Of a stretch of DNA of 64,000 nucleotides, positions 54,121 to 63,260 are shown piece by piece. The stretch comes from Rhodothermus profundi (GTDB taxonomy: Bacteria; Bacteroidota; Rhodothermia; Rhodothermales; Rhodothermaceae): NCBI RefSeq assembly GCF_900142415.1, contig NZ_FRAU01000003.1, forward strand, positions 273,492-337,491, written 5' to 3'. The notes beneath the pieces are model-generated. The model did not search any database. It worked only from the letters and a program-made list of their open reading frames with translations, and had not been told where the DNA came from. Position numbers and translations under genes: made by a program. Positions within the stretch are counted from its first letter, which is position 1; each line of letters opens with the position of its first letter.

Positions 54121-54864
54121 ATGCCCGTTATCGAAGCCCGTGCGCTGACCAAAGTGTACCGAACGGGGCTGCTACGCAAAAAACGTCGCGCCCTAGATAC
54201 TCTGAACCTCAAGGTCGAAGCCGGGGAAATTTTTGCCCTGGTCGGTCCCAACGGGGCCGGAAAGACGACGTTCGTCAAACTGGCGCTGGGCCTGCTGTTT
54301 CCCACCTCGGGCGAGGTGCTGCTCAACGGTCGTCCGCCGACGGTGCCGGAGACGCGGGCCTCGGTCGGTTTTCTGCCCGAGCGTTTCTCGGTGCCCGGCT
54401 ACCTGAAGGCCGAGCAGGTGCTCCGCTTTTTCGGCGAGCTCAGCGGTCTGCGCGGCCGCAGGCTGCAACAGCGCATCGATGCGGTGCTGGAGTGGGTCGA
54501 TCTGCGCGCGGAACGCCGCACGCCGGTGAAAGCATTCTCGCGGGGCATGCTGCAGCGGCTGGGACTGGCGCAGGCGCTCCTGCATGACCCGGACCTGCTC
54601 ATTCTGGACGAGCCCACTGGCGGTCTGGACCCTATCGCCCGCCACGGGTTTCGCGCTCTGATCCGACGCCTTAACGAAGCGGGCAAGACGATCTTTCTAA
54701 ACACGCACCTGATCGACGAAGTAGCCCGCATGGCCCATCGGGTGGGCATCCTGAACAAAGGACGCCTGATTCAGGTGGGTTCGGTCGCCACACTCCTCCA
54801 GGATGCAGACGACCTGGAGACAGTTATCGTTCGCCTGCTGCATCGCCATGCAGACATTCTGTAG
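54121..54864 (+). CDS. ABC transporter ATPase
   Basis: A 247-residue ATPase of the CcmA/drug-export type. Walker A is GPNGAGKT (42-49), the signature loop FSRGMLQRL differs from LSGGQ as in many such exporters, Walker B is LLILDEPTGGLD, and the H-loop is NTHLIDE. It works with the two membrane proteins that follow; its end overlaps the first of them by 17 bases. The propeller gene lies 3 bases upstream, so all belong to one operon. Confidence 0.92.
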   Translation: MPVIEARALTKVYRTGLLRKKRRALDTLNLKVEAGEIFALVGPNGAGKTTFVKLALGLLFPTSGEVLLNGRPPTVPETRASVGFLPERFSVPGYLKAEQVLRFFGELSGLRGRRLQQRIDAVLEWVDLRAERRTPVKAFSRGMLQRLGLAQALLHDPDLLILDEPTGGLDPIARHGFRALIRRLNEAGKTIFLNTHLIDEVARMAHRVGILNKGRLIQVGSVATLLQDADDLETVIVRLLHRHADIL

Positions 54865-55537
54865 CCTGCTGCGCTGGATCGGCTATCTGCCCCTGGTGCG
54901 CCTGCTGCTTTTAATAGAGGCCGGGCTGCTAACTGCCCTGGTAGCAGGCGTTCTGTCTCCTCCGGCATGGCTGAGGTACGTCGGCCAGTCCATGTATTAC
55001 GGCACGCTGGTAGGCGGCCCCGTCCTGGCAGCCAGTCTGCTAACGGCAGAACGACGTCTGCTGGTGCTGAGCCGTCCGCTGTCACGATTCGCTTTTGTGG
55101 GCAGCCTGTTGCTGGCCGGAAGCCTGGGATGGATGCTCGTGGCCCTCCTGCTGCTCGCCCTGGTGGCGCTCTGGCATGGCATGACAGGCGCCGCGCTTTC
55201 CCTGCCGGACGTAGGCGTGGTGCTCGGCATACATACGCTCACTGCGCTGGCACTGCTGCCATGGACGCTACTGTTCTGGCTAATCTGGCAGGATACTATG
55301 GCCACCATTGTCAGCATTTTCATCATGAACTTTGTGCAGAGTAGCGTAGTGACCCGGCAGTTGCCCGATGCGCTGGTCCTCCTGCTCCGCTACCTGACGC
55401 CCCCTTTCGACACGCTGGCCTACCTGGCCAGAAACTGGCCGGTCCCTGTGCCCGGCGAACTGGTGGTTCAATGGCTCAGCGCCACGCTTCTGGCTCTATT
55501 ACTCATTAGCTGGACCGTCCGTAACCTGGAGAGTTGA
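54848..55537 (+). CDS. ABC transporter permease, first subunit
   Basis: A 229-residue membrane protein with about six hydrophobic helices (for example LLIEAGLLTALVAGVL and LLLAGSLGWMLVALLLLALVAL). I chose ATG at 54848 (MQTFCSLLRW); the open frame from 54803 lies within the ATPase gene. No family signature is strong enough to name the substrate, but the 17-base overlap with the ATPase gene makes it the permease. Confidence 0.8.
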   Translation: MQTFCSLLRWIGYLPLVRLLLLIEAGLLTALVAGVLSPPAWLRYVGQSMYYGTLVGGPVLAASLLTAERRLLVLSRPLSRFAFVGSLLLAGSLGWMLVALLLLALVALWHGMTGAALSLPDVGVVLGIHTLTALALLPWTLLFWLIWQDTMATIVSIFIMNFVQSSVVTRQLPDALVLLLRYLTPPFDTLAYLARNWPVPVPGELVVQWLSATLLALLLISWTVRNLES

Positions 55538-55540
55538 ACC

Positions 55541-56236
55541 ATGCAGGCAATCCTCTGGCTGTTTGCCCGCTCGTTTCTGCGCCAGTGGATTCTCTGGTTT
55601 TTCGTTGGACTGGCCGTATTGCTAACCGTTCTGACCCACCAGGGTCGTCTGCTACCCAGTGCCCGCTTGATCACCACCGGCCTGTCTTTTGTGCTTTTCA
55701 TATCGCTCACGCTGATTCAGAGCTTCAGTGCCTGGCTGCGTCCCTCCTGGCTGACGCTGGTGCTGGTGCGTCCCCGCCCCCGCTGGCAGCTCTTCCTGAC
55801 GCTTCTGGGAGCCGCTGCCCTGGCCGTGGGGCTCGTCGGCCTGACGCTCTGGGCGCCCGGAGGTCCCTCCCTGCCAATTGCCCTGCTTCTTACCACCAGC
55901 TTTGGCTTTGCCCTGGCGGCCTGGCTGCTAATGGGGCTGCTGCTCCTGCCCTCTCCCCTCCTGCTCGCGCTCCTGGCCATCCTGTACACGTTTACACACT
56001 CCTGGCTCAGCGTTTATGCCATACAGGGCGACCTGACGAGCCAGCTCCTGGATACGCTGCTTCCCTCCGCCATGCGGCTGTTTCTTCAGATGCAACGGGT
56101 GGTACCCTGGGAGACAACCCTCCGGTTCTGCCTGGAAGAACTGGGGACCGGCCTGCTCATCGCGTTGCTGATCGGGCTGCTCATGCGCCACCGCGACATT
56201 GCTCACCTTGCGGAGGAGCCCGAAGCCCTGGGCTAA
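55541..56236 (+). CDS. ABC transporter permease, second subunit
   Basis: A 231-residue hydrophobic protein with about six helices (WILWFFVGLAVLLTVL, LLGAAALAVGLVGLTLW and others). It starts 3 bases after the first permease and looks like its partner, giving a heterodimeric ABC-2-type transporter. It ends the peptide/propeller/ABC operon; 91 bases of non-coding sequence follow before the HD gene. Confidence 0.8.
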   Translation: MQAILWLFARSFLRQWILWFFVGLAVLLTVLTHQGRLLPSARLITTGLSFVLFISLTLIQSFSAWLRPSWLTLVLVRPRPRWQLFLTLLGAAALAVGLVGLTLWAPGGPSLPIALLLTTSFGFALAAWLLMGLLLLPSPLLLALLAILYTFTHSWLSVYAIQGDLTSQLLDTLLPSAMRLFLQMQRVVPWETTLRFCLEELGTGLLIALLIGLLMRHRDIAHLAEEPEALG

Positions 56237-56327
56237 CCGCTCGTGATTTTTTATTCAGACCTCGAATTTTCCAGCGATACTGCCGTATTTTGAGGATCAG
56301 AGGTTTGTCGATCAGCGTGCGGGCACC

Positions 56328-57635
56328 GTGAAGCAGAGTCGCTTCAAGATCTTTTCGGACCCGGTGCACGGCTTCATCTCCGTGCCCAAAAACCTGCTGC
56401 TCGACCTGATCGAGACGCCTGAAGTACAACGGTTGCGGCGCATCCGGCAGCTCGGGCTGGGCCATCTGGTGTTTCCGGGCGCCGAACACACGCGCTTCAA
56501 TCATGCGCTGGGTGCCATGGCGCTCATGCAGGAGGCCCTGGCCAACCTTTCAGAAAAAGGAACGCCCATCTCTGAAGAAGAACATCTGGCGGCCTGTGCG
56601 GCGGCGCTGCTCCATGACATCGGCCACGGCCCCTTCTCGCACACGCTTGAGCACCAGCTCATCGAGGGATTTCACCACGAGCAGATGAGCCGCCAGCTTC
56701 TGGTGCGGCTGAACAGACGCTTCGGCGGCGCGCTGGATCTGACCATGCAGATCTTTGACGATGCCTACGCGCGCCCCTTCTTTCACCAACTGGTCTCCAG
56801 CCAGCTCGACATGGACCGGCTCGACTATCTGCGCCGCGACTCCTTCTACACCGGCGTCGTCGAAGGCAAAGTGGGAGTGCAACGCATTATCAAAACGCTT
56901 CGCGTTCATCCCCTGGAAGGCGGCCCGGACAGCCGCATCGTGATCGAATCGAAAGGCATCTATGCCGTGGAAAACTTTCTGATCGCGCGGCGACTCATGT
57001 ACTGGCAGGTTTATCTGCACAAGACGGTGCTGGCCGCCGATGCCTTACTGCGCGCCATCATTCGCCGCGCCCGCACCCTGATCCAGGCCGGCAACGACGA
57101 TGCAGCCACTCGCTGCGCTCCAGCACTTCGGTTCTTTCTGGCGCATCCGCTTCGCGCTCCCGAGGCGCTGACGCGCGATGAGGTGATCGAGACGTTCTGC
57201 CAGTTGGACGACGTGGACGTACTCTTTAGCCTGAAACAGTGGAGCCAGGCGCGCGATCCAGTGCTATCTGACCTGAGCCGCCGGTTCATTCACCGTCGCT
57301 TCTTCCGCACCACCTTTCTAACGGCGCCTCCTACTGACGCCCAGCTAACGGCATGGCGTGACCAAGTCGCCCACTGGCTGGTACGTGAGGGCATCGTTCC
57401 GACCTCTCTGGCCGACGAGGCCGCCGCCTATTACCTGACGGTCGATGCCTCAGCGCACACCGCTTACGAGACGGATGCGGACCCTATCCCGGTCATCGAC
57501 CGCAACGATCAGGTTCGGGAACTCTCGCGCACCACCGAAGCAGCCGCCATCGACGCCCTGGCCCGTTACGTGGTCAAACCTTATCTCTGCCTGCCTAAAG
57601 AGGTCTCGGTCGAAGTTGCCGCCTTGTCCTCCTGA
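56328..57635 (+). CDS. HD-domain phosphohydrolase (SAMHD1/dGTPase-like)
   Basis: A 435-residue HD-superfamily enzyme. The metal site has HTRFNHALG (His54, His59), LLHDIGHGPFSH (His96, Asp97) and SSQLDMDRLDYLRRDSFYTGV, which carries the family Asp. This set is typical of SAMHD1-like proteins that hydrolyse dNTPs or related nucleotides; the substrate is not shown. The start is GTG at 56328, because no ATG is near and DPVHGFISVP is the usual beginning. Its last 55 bases overlap the convergent ABC-fusion gene. Confidence 0.9.
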   Translation: MKQSRFKIFSDPVHGFISVPKNLLLDLIETPEVQRLRRIRQLGLGHLVFPGAEHTRFNHALGAMALMQEALANLSEKGTPISEEEHLAACAAALLHDIGHGPFSHTLEHQLIEGFHHEQMSRQLLVRLNRRFGGALDLTMQIFDDAYARPFFHQLVSSQLDMDRLDYLRRDSFYTGVVEGKVGVQRIIKTLRVHPLEGGPDSRIVIESKGIYAVENFLIARRLMYWQVYLHKTVLAADALLRAIIRRARTLIQAGNDDAATRCAPALRFFLAHPLRAPEALTRDEVIETFCQLDDVDVLFSLKQWSQARDPVLSDLSRRFIHRRFFRTTFLTAPPTDAQLTAWRDQVAHWLVREGIVPTSLADEAAAYYLTVDASAHTAYETDADPIPVIDRNDQVRELSRTTEAAAIDALARYVVKPYLCLPKEVSVEVAALSS

Positions 57636-59851
57636 CGCAGCGTCTTCTGTGATCCTTTATCCTGTGGACGGAGCCGTATCCACATCTGGTGTCCGGGCCG
57701 CCGCGGCACCGGAACGGGCTGTTCCATGCGACGCGCGTGTTCCATAACCCAGGCGTACAGGGGGCGTCCCCGGGCGTAAGCGTTGAGCGTTTCGGTGTCG
57801 GCCAGGTGCTTGTCGGCATGCGCCGCCAGAGTTTCCACCGAGAAGGGTCCACGTGTTTCCCGCAGCTCGGCCGTACCAATCAGCTTCCCCCCACTGACGA
57901 TGCCAATCCGTCCGCGCACACGGGTGGGATGCTTGCGAATCTCCCAGGTCTTTTTCCCCTCCACGAGCAGGCTGGCGTAGGGTTCTTTAATGAACAGGCC
58001 GAGCTCCGGCAGCTCATCGGCCCGGAAAAGCGTCCCGTACCCCACCAGATAGATAGCATCAGGTTCGAGCACCTGCAACAATTCGGGACGATGCGTGACC
58101 AGTACCAGCGTAATGCCGTAGCGACGCGCCAGTTCAGCCAGCTTGCGTCCTACGCGGGCAGCCGTACGTGGATCAAGGTGGGCGGCAAACTCGTCGATGA
58201 GCAGCAGATTGGGCCGGTGCGCCAGTGCCCATGCCAGTTGCACCCGCGCCTTCTGGCCGGTAGACAGTTCGGCATACGGTGCGCGAAAAAGCACAGCATC
58301 CGCCAGACCCGCTACGTTCAGCACCTCGATGGCCAGCGCCGCATCGCCAGTGATCTGGTAAAGCGCCTCCAGCACTGGCTGCCTGCCCAGCGCTGGTTCG
58401 ACTTCCCCTGGAATAAGCGCCTGCAGCCGCACGTTGCCGGGCATCTGAATTTCCCCTTCGTCGGTGCGATACAGGGGCTCTGTGCGTCCGGTGGCCGCTC
58501 CGATCAGCAGGCGCAGCAGGGTCGTTTTACCGCTGCCAGATGCTCCCACCACCACGTTGACGGTGCCTGGCTCCAGACGGAGGTTGACGCGTCGAAAGAC
58601 ATAGGTCTCAAGATCGCGGGCTTCGACGCCAAACGCTTCGAGCGCCGCGCGCACCGGTGCTGCCAGTCCCTCAAGGTTCAGTTGGCTTCGGTAGATTTTG
58701 GTTACCTGGTGCAACACGATGGGACCGTTGAGCGGCTCGACCGGGGTGAAGCGGGCTTGGTAGAGGCGACCGCCATGCGCGCGGGCCAGCCGGTCTGCTT
58801 GCAGAAAATGCGTAATCGCTTGGCGGGCTGTTTCATCAAGCGGCAGGTAAAGCGCAGGACGCCCCGATCCGGTCTCAAACAGAAAGAAGAACCCGGCTTT
58901 TTCCAGGAAAGGATGAAATCGGGCCATCTGGGCCACAGTCTCAATGGCCCGCTTGGGCAGACGCATGTCGGGAATCCAGCGCGTGCGAACCCAGTCGACC
59001 ATGCAGCGAATCGCCTGCACGCCCAATCCGTCCGCCCGATAGTCGGGATGGACGACAACGCGTGCCAGTCGCGCTACCGGAGAACGGGTGCGCGCCAGCT
59101 CCTTCCCCTGCTCCTCCCACCAGGCTTCAGGAGGTACGTCTGGGTCTGGTTGAAATGGATGATCAAACCAGTCTGGCGGAAAGATGCGGCGGCGAATGTC
59201 CTGATCGAGTGACCCATCGGGACGACGGCGATGCAGCAGCGGAAGCGGAGGATCGATGCGCACATACCCCACCACTTCCGGCTCGTAGGGCTGTCGGTCG
59301 AGCAGTTCCAGCACCAGAAAACGCGAGGCGCGCGTTGCGTCTTTTAGATCGTAGAAACGCATGGGGCCGTGGCCGGCCGGACAGTCGGGGCGTGCGTTGG
59401 CCATGCGGTAGATACCGCATTGTTCACAATACCAGTGCGCCAGCACCCGTGCCCGCGAGGCATAGTGATATTGCTCCAGTTCAACAATCGCGGCGTAGTC
59501 CCGCTCGTAACGGGCTTCGCGGGCGCGGAGCCGGTAGCGATAGAGGACGCGGTCCGAGAAAAGGGAGCGACGTTCCAGCGTATAGACCTTCTCAAAAAGG
59601 GGCCAGACGACCACACGGGCGGTGCGCAGCCGGTACGCATCAAATCCGGGCTGCGCCTTTTCCGTGGACAGGTGCACGCGCTGCCCAACACGCAACCACT
59701 GGGCGACCGTGCCGGTCATCGGAAGGCGGAACGTGTCGCCCACATCGCTCTTTACCTCTACAAAGGCCAGGTAGCGGTAGGTAGGTCGCGCCAGCTCTAT
59801 GCTTGCAATCCGGCCTCGCATCGGATCGTTTGTAGCAGTTCCTGGTTGCAA
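57581..59851 (-). CDS. Zinc-ribbon/GNAT/ABC-ATPase/ASCH fusion
   Basis: A 756-residue cytoplasmic multidomain protein. From the N-terminus: ~15-90 beta-rich; CEQC at 142-145 and CPAGH at 157-161 form a zinc-ribbon-like site; ~175-340 is GNAT-like (RLARVVVHPDYRADGLGVQAI). An ABC ATPase follows with Walker A GASGSGKT (436-443), ELSTGQKARVQL, Walker B LLLIDEF and THRPE. An ASCH domain (~618-728: IKEPYASLLVEGKKTWEIR) ends it. No permease is nearby, so it is a soluble ABC protein. It resembles the COG2401 type of ABC ATPase fused to an acetyltransferase. ASCH domains suggest RNA binding; tRNA or rRNA modification is a guess. A start at 59821 is also possible. Confidence 0.88.
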   Translation of the reverse strand: MQPGTATNDPMRGRIASIELARPTYRYLAFVEVKSDVGDTFRLPMTGTVAQWLRVGQRVHLSTEKAQPGFDAYRLRTARVVVWPLFEKVYTLERRSLFSDRVLYRYRLRAREARYERDYAAIVELEQYHYASRARVLAHWYCEQCGIYRMANARPDCPAGHGPMRFYDLKDATRASRFLVLELLDRQPYEPEVVGYVRIDPPLPLLHRRRPDGSLDQDIRRRIFPPDWFDHPFQPDPDVPPEAWWEEQGKELARTRSPVARLARVVVHPDYRADGLGVQAIRCMVDWVRTRWIPDMRLPKRAIETVAQMARFHPFLEKAGFFFLFETGSGRPALYLPLDETARQAITHFLQADRLARAHGGRLYQARFTPVEPLNGPIVLHQVTKIYRSQLNLEGLAAPVRAALEAFGVEARDLETYVFRRVNLRLEPGTVNVVVGASGSGKTTLLRLLIGAATGRTEPLYRTDEGEIQMPGNVRLQALIPGEVEPALGRQPVLEALYQITGDAALAIEVLNVAGLADAVLFRAPYAELSTGQKARVQLAWALAHRPNLLLIDEFAAHLDPRTAARVGRKLAELARRYGITLVLVTHRPELLQVLEPDAIYLVGYGTLFRADELPELGLFIKEPYASLLVEGKKTWEIRKHPTRVRGRIGIVSGGKLIGTAELRETRGPFSVETLAAHADKHLADTETLNAYARGRPLYAWVMEHARRMEQPVPVPRRPGHQMWIRLRPQDKGSQKTLRQEDKAATSTETSLGRQR

Positions 59852-59924
59852 AGCTCGCTTTCGTAACGTTTTTTATGCACGGCGTTCCGACCCAGCCCGC
59901 AAGATTGCGTTCTTGTAACAGCCT

Positions 59925-60956
59925 ATGATCACAGCCTTTGCCTTGAATCCATCCCACACGCAGCATTACGAGCCGGGCCACGTCGAGCGGCCAGAACGAC
60001 TTGAAGCCATCCGAGCACGCCTCTCGGCCTCTCCGTACTGGAACCGCTTGCAGCACCTCCAGCCGCTGCCGGTCGACTGGGACCTTGTTCATCAGGTGCA
60101 TCGGCGCACCTATCTGGAGCGCCTGCAACAGGCATTGCGCCGGGCGCCCACCCGGCTGGACCCCGACACCTATGTGCAGCCCGACAGCCTGCAGGTTGCC
60201 TTAGAAGCGGTAGGTGCCCTGCTGGCCGTCACCAAGGCGGTGCTGGAGGGCCAGGCGGACAATGGTTTCGCGGCCGTTCGTCCCCCGGGCCATCACGCCA
60301 CGCCCGAACGGGCGATGGGCTTCTGCCTGCTCTCCAATGTGGCGCTTGCCGTCCGCTGGGCCCAACAAACCTTTGGCGTCGAACGTGTTGCTATTGTGGA
60401 CTTCGACGTGCATCACGGCAATGGAACCCAGGCAGTGTTCTATGAAGACCCCCACGTACTTTTTCTGAGTGTGCACCAGTTTCCGCATTATCCCGGCACC
60501 GGACGCATGGAAGAAATTGGAACCGGACGTGGACGAGGCGCCACCGTCAATGTACCGCTGCCGGCCTACACCGGCGACGATGGATACCTGGAAGTTTTCC
60601 GGCGACTGCTGGGACCGGTCGTGCGCCGCTTTCGACCAGAGGTCCTCTTTGTATCGGCCGGGTACGACGCCCACTGGCGCGATCCCCTGAGCGCCATGCA
60701 GCTCAGCGTGTCGGGCTACGCGGACCTGGTCTATGAGCTCATGGAGTGGGCTGATGCCTGCTGCGACAACCGCCTGGTCATGACCCTGGAAGGGGGCTAC
60801 GATACGGAGGCGCTAGCTGCCAGCGTAGCGGCCACCGTGGCTCGGTTGCTGGATCCAACGGCGCCGGTCGAAGACCCTATTGGTCCATCCCCGCATGAAA
60901 CCGTCGACGTACGTGATCTGCTGTACGAACTCCGTCTGTTGCACAGAGTAACCTGA
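59925..60956 (+). CDS. Histone-deacetylase-fold amidohydrolase
   Basis: A 343-residue enzyme of the class II HDAC/acetylpolyamine-amidohydrolase family. Catalytic and zinc motifs are all present: RPPGHHA (the His pair), DFDVHHGNGT (zinc ligands), YPGTG, SAGYDAHWRDPLS and LEGGYD. In bacteria such enzymes deacetylate polyamines or small acetylated molecules; the exact substrate is not evident. Its stop is 3 bases ahead of the tryptophanase start, so the two are almost surely co-expressed. Confidence 0.95.
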   Translation: MITAFALNPSHTQHYEPGHVERPERLEAIRARLSASPYWNRLQHLQPLPVDWDLVHQVHRRTYLERLQQALRRAPTRLDPDTYVQPDSLQVALEAVGALLAVTKAVLEGQADNGFAAVRPPGHHATPERAMGFCLLSNVALAVRWAQQTFGVERVAIVDFDVHHGNGTQAVFYEDPHVLFLSVHQFPHYPGTGRMEEIGTGRGRGATVNVPLPAYTGDDGYLEVFRRLLGPVVRRFRPEVLFVSAGYDAHWRDPLSAMQLSVSGYADLVYELMEWADACCDNRLVMTLEGGYDTEALAASVAATVARLLDPTAPVEDPIGPSPHETVDVRDLLYELRLLHRVT

Positions 60957-60959
60957 ACC

Positions 60960-62327
60960 ATGCGTACGATCATTGAACCGTTCCGCATCAAGGTGGTCGA
61001 GCCGCTACGTATGACCACACGCGAAGAGCGCCAGCGGCTCGTCCGCGAAGCGCATTACAACCTGTTCAACCTGCACGCCGACGATGTGCTGATCGATCTG
61101 CTGACCGATTCAGGCACCTCGGCAATGAGCAGCGCGCAGTGGGCCGCCATCATGCGCGGCGACGAAAGCTACGCAGGCTCCCCGTCGTACTACCGTTTCG
61201 AGGAAGCCGTACGTGCCCTGATGCCCTTCCGCCACATCATTCCCACGCACCAGGGCCGGGCAGCCGAAAAAATTCTATTCACGATTGTCGGCGGGCCGGG
61301 CCGCATCATCCCCAGCAATACCCATTTCGACACGACGCGCGCCAACATTGAGGCCACCGGTGCGGAAGCAGTCGATCTGGTCATTCCAGAAGGCCGGGAT
61401 CCCGAAAGTCGCCACCCCTTCAAGGGCAATATTGATCTGGACCGGCTTGAGGCGCTGCTGCGCACCCGACGCGAGCAGGTGCCCCTCGTGATGTTGACCA
61501 TTACCAACAATGCGGGCGGCGGCCAGCCGGTATCTATGGAGAACATCCGGGCCACCTATGCCCTCTGCCAGAAGTACGGGGTTCCGTTGTTTTTCGATGC
61601 CTGTCGCTTTGCCGAAAATGCCTATTTCATCAAGCTGCGCGAATCCGGCTATGCGGATCGCAGCGTCCGCGAGATCGTGCGCGAAATGTTCTCCTACGCG
61701 GACGGCATGACCATGAGCGCCAAGAAAGATGCTTTTGCCAACATCGGCGGCTGGCTGGCGCTCAACGACGATACGTGGGCCCGCGAAGCCCGCAATCTGC
61801 TGATCTTGACCGAGGGCTTCCCGACCTACGGCGGATTGGCCGGACGCGATCTGGAGGCGATCGCGGTGGGCCTGGAAGAAGTGATTCAGGAAGATTATCT
61901 GCAATACCGGTTTGCCTCGGTGCAGTATCTGGGACGGGCTCTGGAACAGATGGGGGTTCCGCTCATGCAGCCTGTGGGAGGCCATGCTGTGTTCGTGAAC
62001 GCTGGCAAGCTGCTGCCCCATATCCCTCCCCTGCAGTATCCGGGTCAGTCGCTGGCGGTGGCCCTCTATGAGATCGGCGGCATTCGAAGCTGCGAGATTG
62101 GCTCGGTCATGTTCGGGCGGCGCCCGGACGGAAGCGAGCAGCCGGCTCCCCTGGAGCTGGTGCGGCTGGCCATTCCCCGCCGCGTGTACACGCAAAGCCA
62201 CTTCGACTACATCATCGAGTGTTTCGAACAATTGCTCCAGGAAAAGGACCGGCTGCCTGGCTACCGGATCGTCTGGGAGCCGCCACGCCTGCGGCACTTT
62301 ACGGCGCGTTTTGCGCCAATGGGCTGA
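60960..62327 (+). CDS. tnaA: Tryptophanase-like beta-eliminating lyase
   Basis: PLP enzyme that splits tryptophan to indole, pyruvate and ammonia. At 455 residues it is full length. Schiff-base Lys256 lies in TMSAKKDA. Phe123-Asp124 in HFDTT, SAKKDA instead of SGKKDC, and AGKLLPHIP point to tryptophanase over tyrosine phenol-lyase, which has FTTT and SGKKDC. No tnaC-type leader is seen, since it follows the deacetylase-fold gene by 3 bases. Indole production by a thermophile would be of interest. Confidence 0.88.
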   Translation: MRTIIEPFRIKVVEPLRMTTREERQRLVREAHYNLFNLHADDVLIDLLTDSGTSAMSSAQWAAIMRGDESYAGSPSYYRFEEAVRALMPFRHIIPTHQGRAAEKILFTIVGGPGRIIPSNTHFDTTRANIEATGAEAVDLVIPEGRDPESRHPFKGNIDLDRLEALLRTRREQVPLVMLTITNNAGGGQPVSMENIRATYALCQKYGVPLFFDACRFAENAYFIKLRESGYADRSVREIVREMFSYADGMTMSAKKDAFANIGGWLALNDDTWAREARNLLILTEGFPTYGGLAGRDLEAIAVGLEEVIQEDYLQYRFASVQYLGRALEQMGVPLMQPVGGHAVFVNAGKLLPHIPPLQYPGQSLAVALYEIGGIRSCEIGSVMFGRRPDGSEQPAPLELVRLAIPRRVYTQSHFDYIIECFEQLLQEKDRLPGYRIVWEPPRLRHFTARFAPMG

Positions 62328-62333
62328 AGCGGC

Positions 62334-62747
62334 TCAGGGTAGCTGCTGGATGTAAACGGGCGCGCCCGTTTGGGTGGCGATCTGCGCGGCCTGCTCCACG
62401 AGCTGCGCCCCATCACGTCCCTGCAATACTTGTGTCCAATCTGCCGGTGCAGCGCAGGCGACAAAGACCTCCATCGGAGAATAAATTCCACCGGTCAGCA
62501 TAGTTACCACTATATTCATGAACGACAGACGCGTCTCGACACGCGCAATGCCATTCGGGCAGACCTCGGACACGTCAATCCAGTCCGGAATAACCAGACC
62601 GTTCACAAAACCAGACACCCATTTTTTGTGGTAGACGACATCGGATTCCGGCTGGCCGGTAATGATGCGCGTATGATAGCAGCCACTCAGGACCAGAAAA
62701 ATCGCAAGCAGCGGCCAGAAAGCGTAAAATCGTACAGGTTCACGCAT
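62334..62747 (-). CDS. Bor-like lipoprotein
   Basis: A 137-residue lipoprotein; start 62747 gives a signal ending in VLSGC (Cys22). The body (KKWVSGFVNGLV, VCPNGIARVETRLSFMN, GGIYSPMEVFVACA) matches the phage lambda Bor/YncM family pattern. Bor is a phage-encoded surface lipoprotein linked to serum resistance; in an environmental bacterium the role is unknown. It converges with tnaA 6 bases away. The open frame extends upstream to 62807 without a signal peptide. Confidence 0.82.
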   Translation of the reverse strand: MREPVRFYAFWPLLAIFLVLSGCYHTRIITGQPESDVVYHKKWVSGFVNGLVIPDWIDVSEVCPNGIARVETRLSFMNIVVTMLTGGIYSPMEVFVACAAPADWTQVLQGRDGAQLVEQAAQIATQTGAPVYIQQLP

Positions 62748-63260
62748 GGCTGGTTGCAGTTTGGTGAGCGGAAAAAGGAAAGACATCCGGAGTCCATCAA
62801 AATCCACACCTCAGGTACCTTTGCTCGGATTTTCCTGTAAACCAGCCTACCCCTGCATACAACTGCGTAGCATTAACGGCCACCTGCCCGGAAATGCTAC
62901 CGGCACCCAGATGATTGGCGGTCTATGTTTCCGCGCGCTATTATCTGACTCAGGGATCATTGCAAACATCGGCGATGAAATTGGCCCCGCCTCTCTGGAG
63001 TGGAGAAGCGCCTATCGACAATTCGGGCAACATAGCCACACATTTGATACCCGCTAACCGTTGATGCAGCCCCTGGCGGTCAACACCGCAGATATGTCCC
63101 CTATGTTCAGCCGCTTTGGTTTTAGATTCTTCCTGGGATAAGCGCGACAAATGATCGGGCAACCCTCTATATTCACACAATTTTAAATATTGTATACTTG
63201 CTCCAAAAAAAGATTTATACGGTTCCGGCAGCACCTTTCCCACACCAACCTGTCCACGTC
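62748..63260. other. Intergenic stretch, about 510 bases, no gene supported
   Basis: A frame on the minus strand (62950-63243) and one on the plus strand (62746-63057) overlap here, but neither resembles a known family nor has a good start. The right end is AT-rich, with TATACTTG at 63192-63199 resembling the -7 element of Bacteroidota promoters (TAnnTTTG, one mismatch); it may drive the lipoprotein gene at 63261. Confidence 0.55.

Noticed and set aside
57689..59212. A 507-residue open frame on the plus strand
   Set aside because: It is the complement of the zinc-ribbon/GNAT/ABC/ASCH gene, whose domains are clear; the plus-strand product resembles nothing.
60960..62327. Tyrosine phenol-lyase instead of tryptophanase
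   Set aside because: HFDTT, SAKKDA and AGKLLPHIP follow tryptophanase rather than the FTTT and SGKKDC pattern of tyrosine phenol-lyase.
62950..63243. A 97-residue minus-strand frame as a gene or transposase piece
   Set aside because: No motif supports it and the residues look like translated non-coding DNA.
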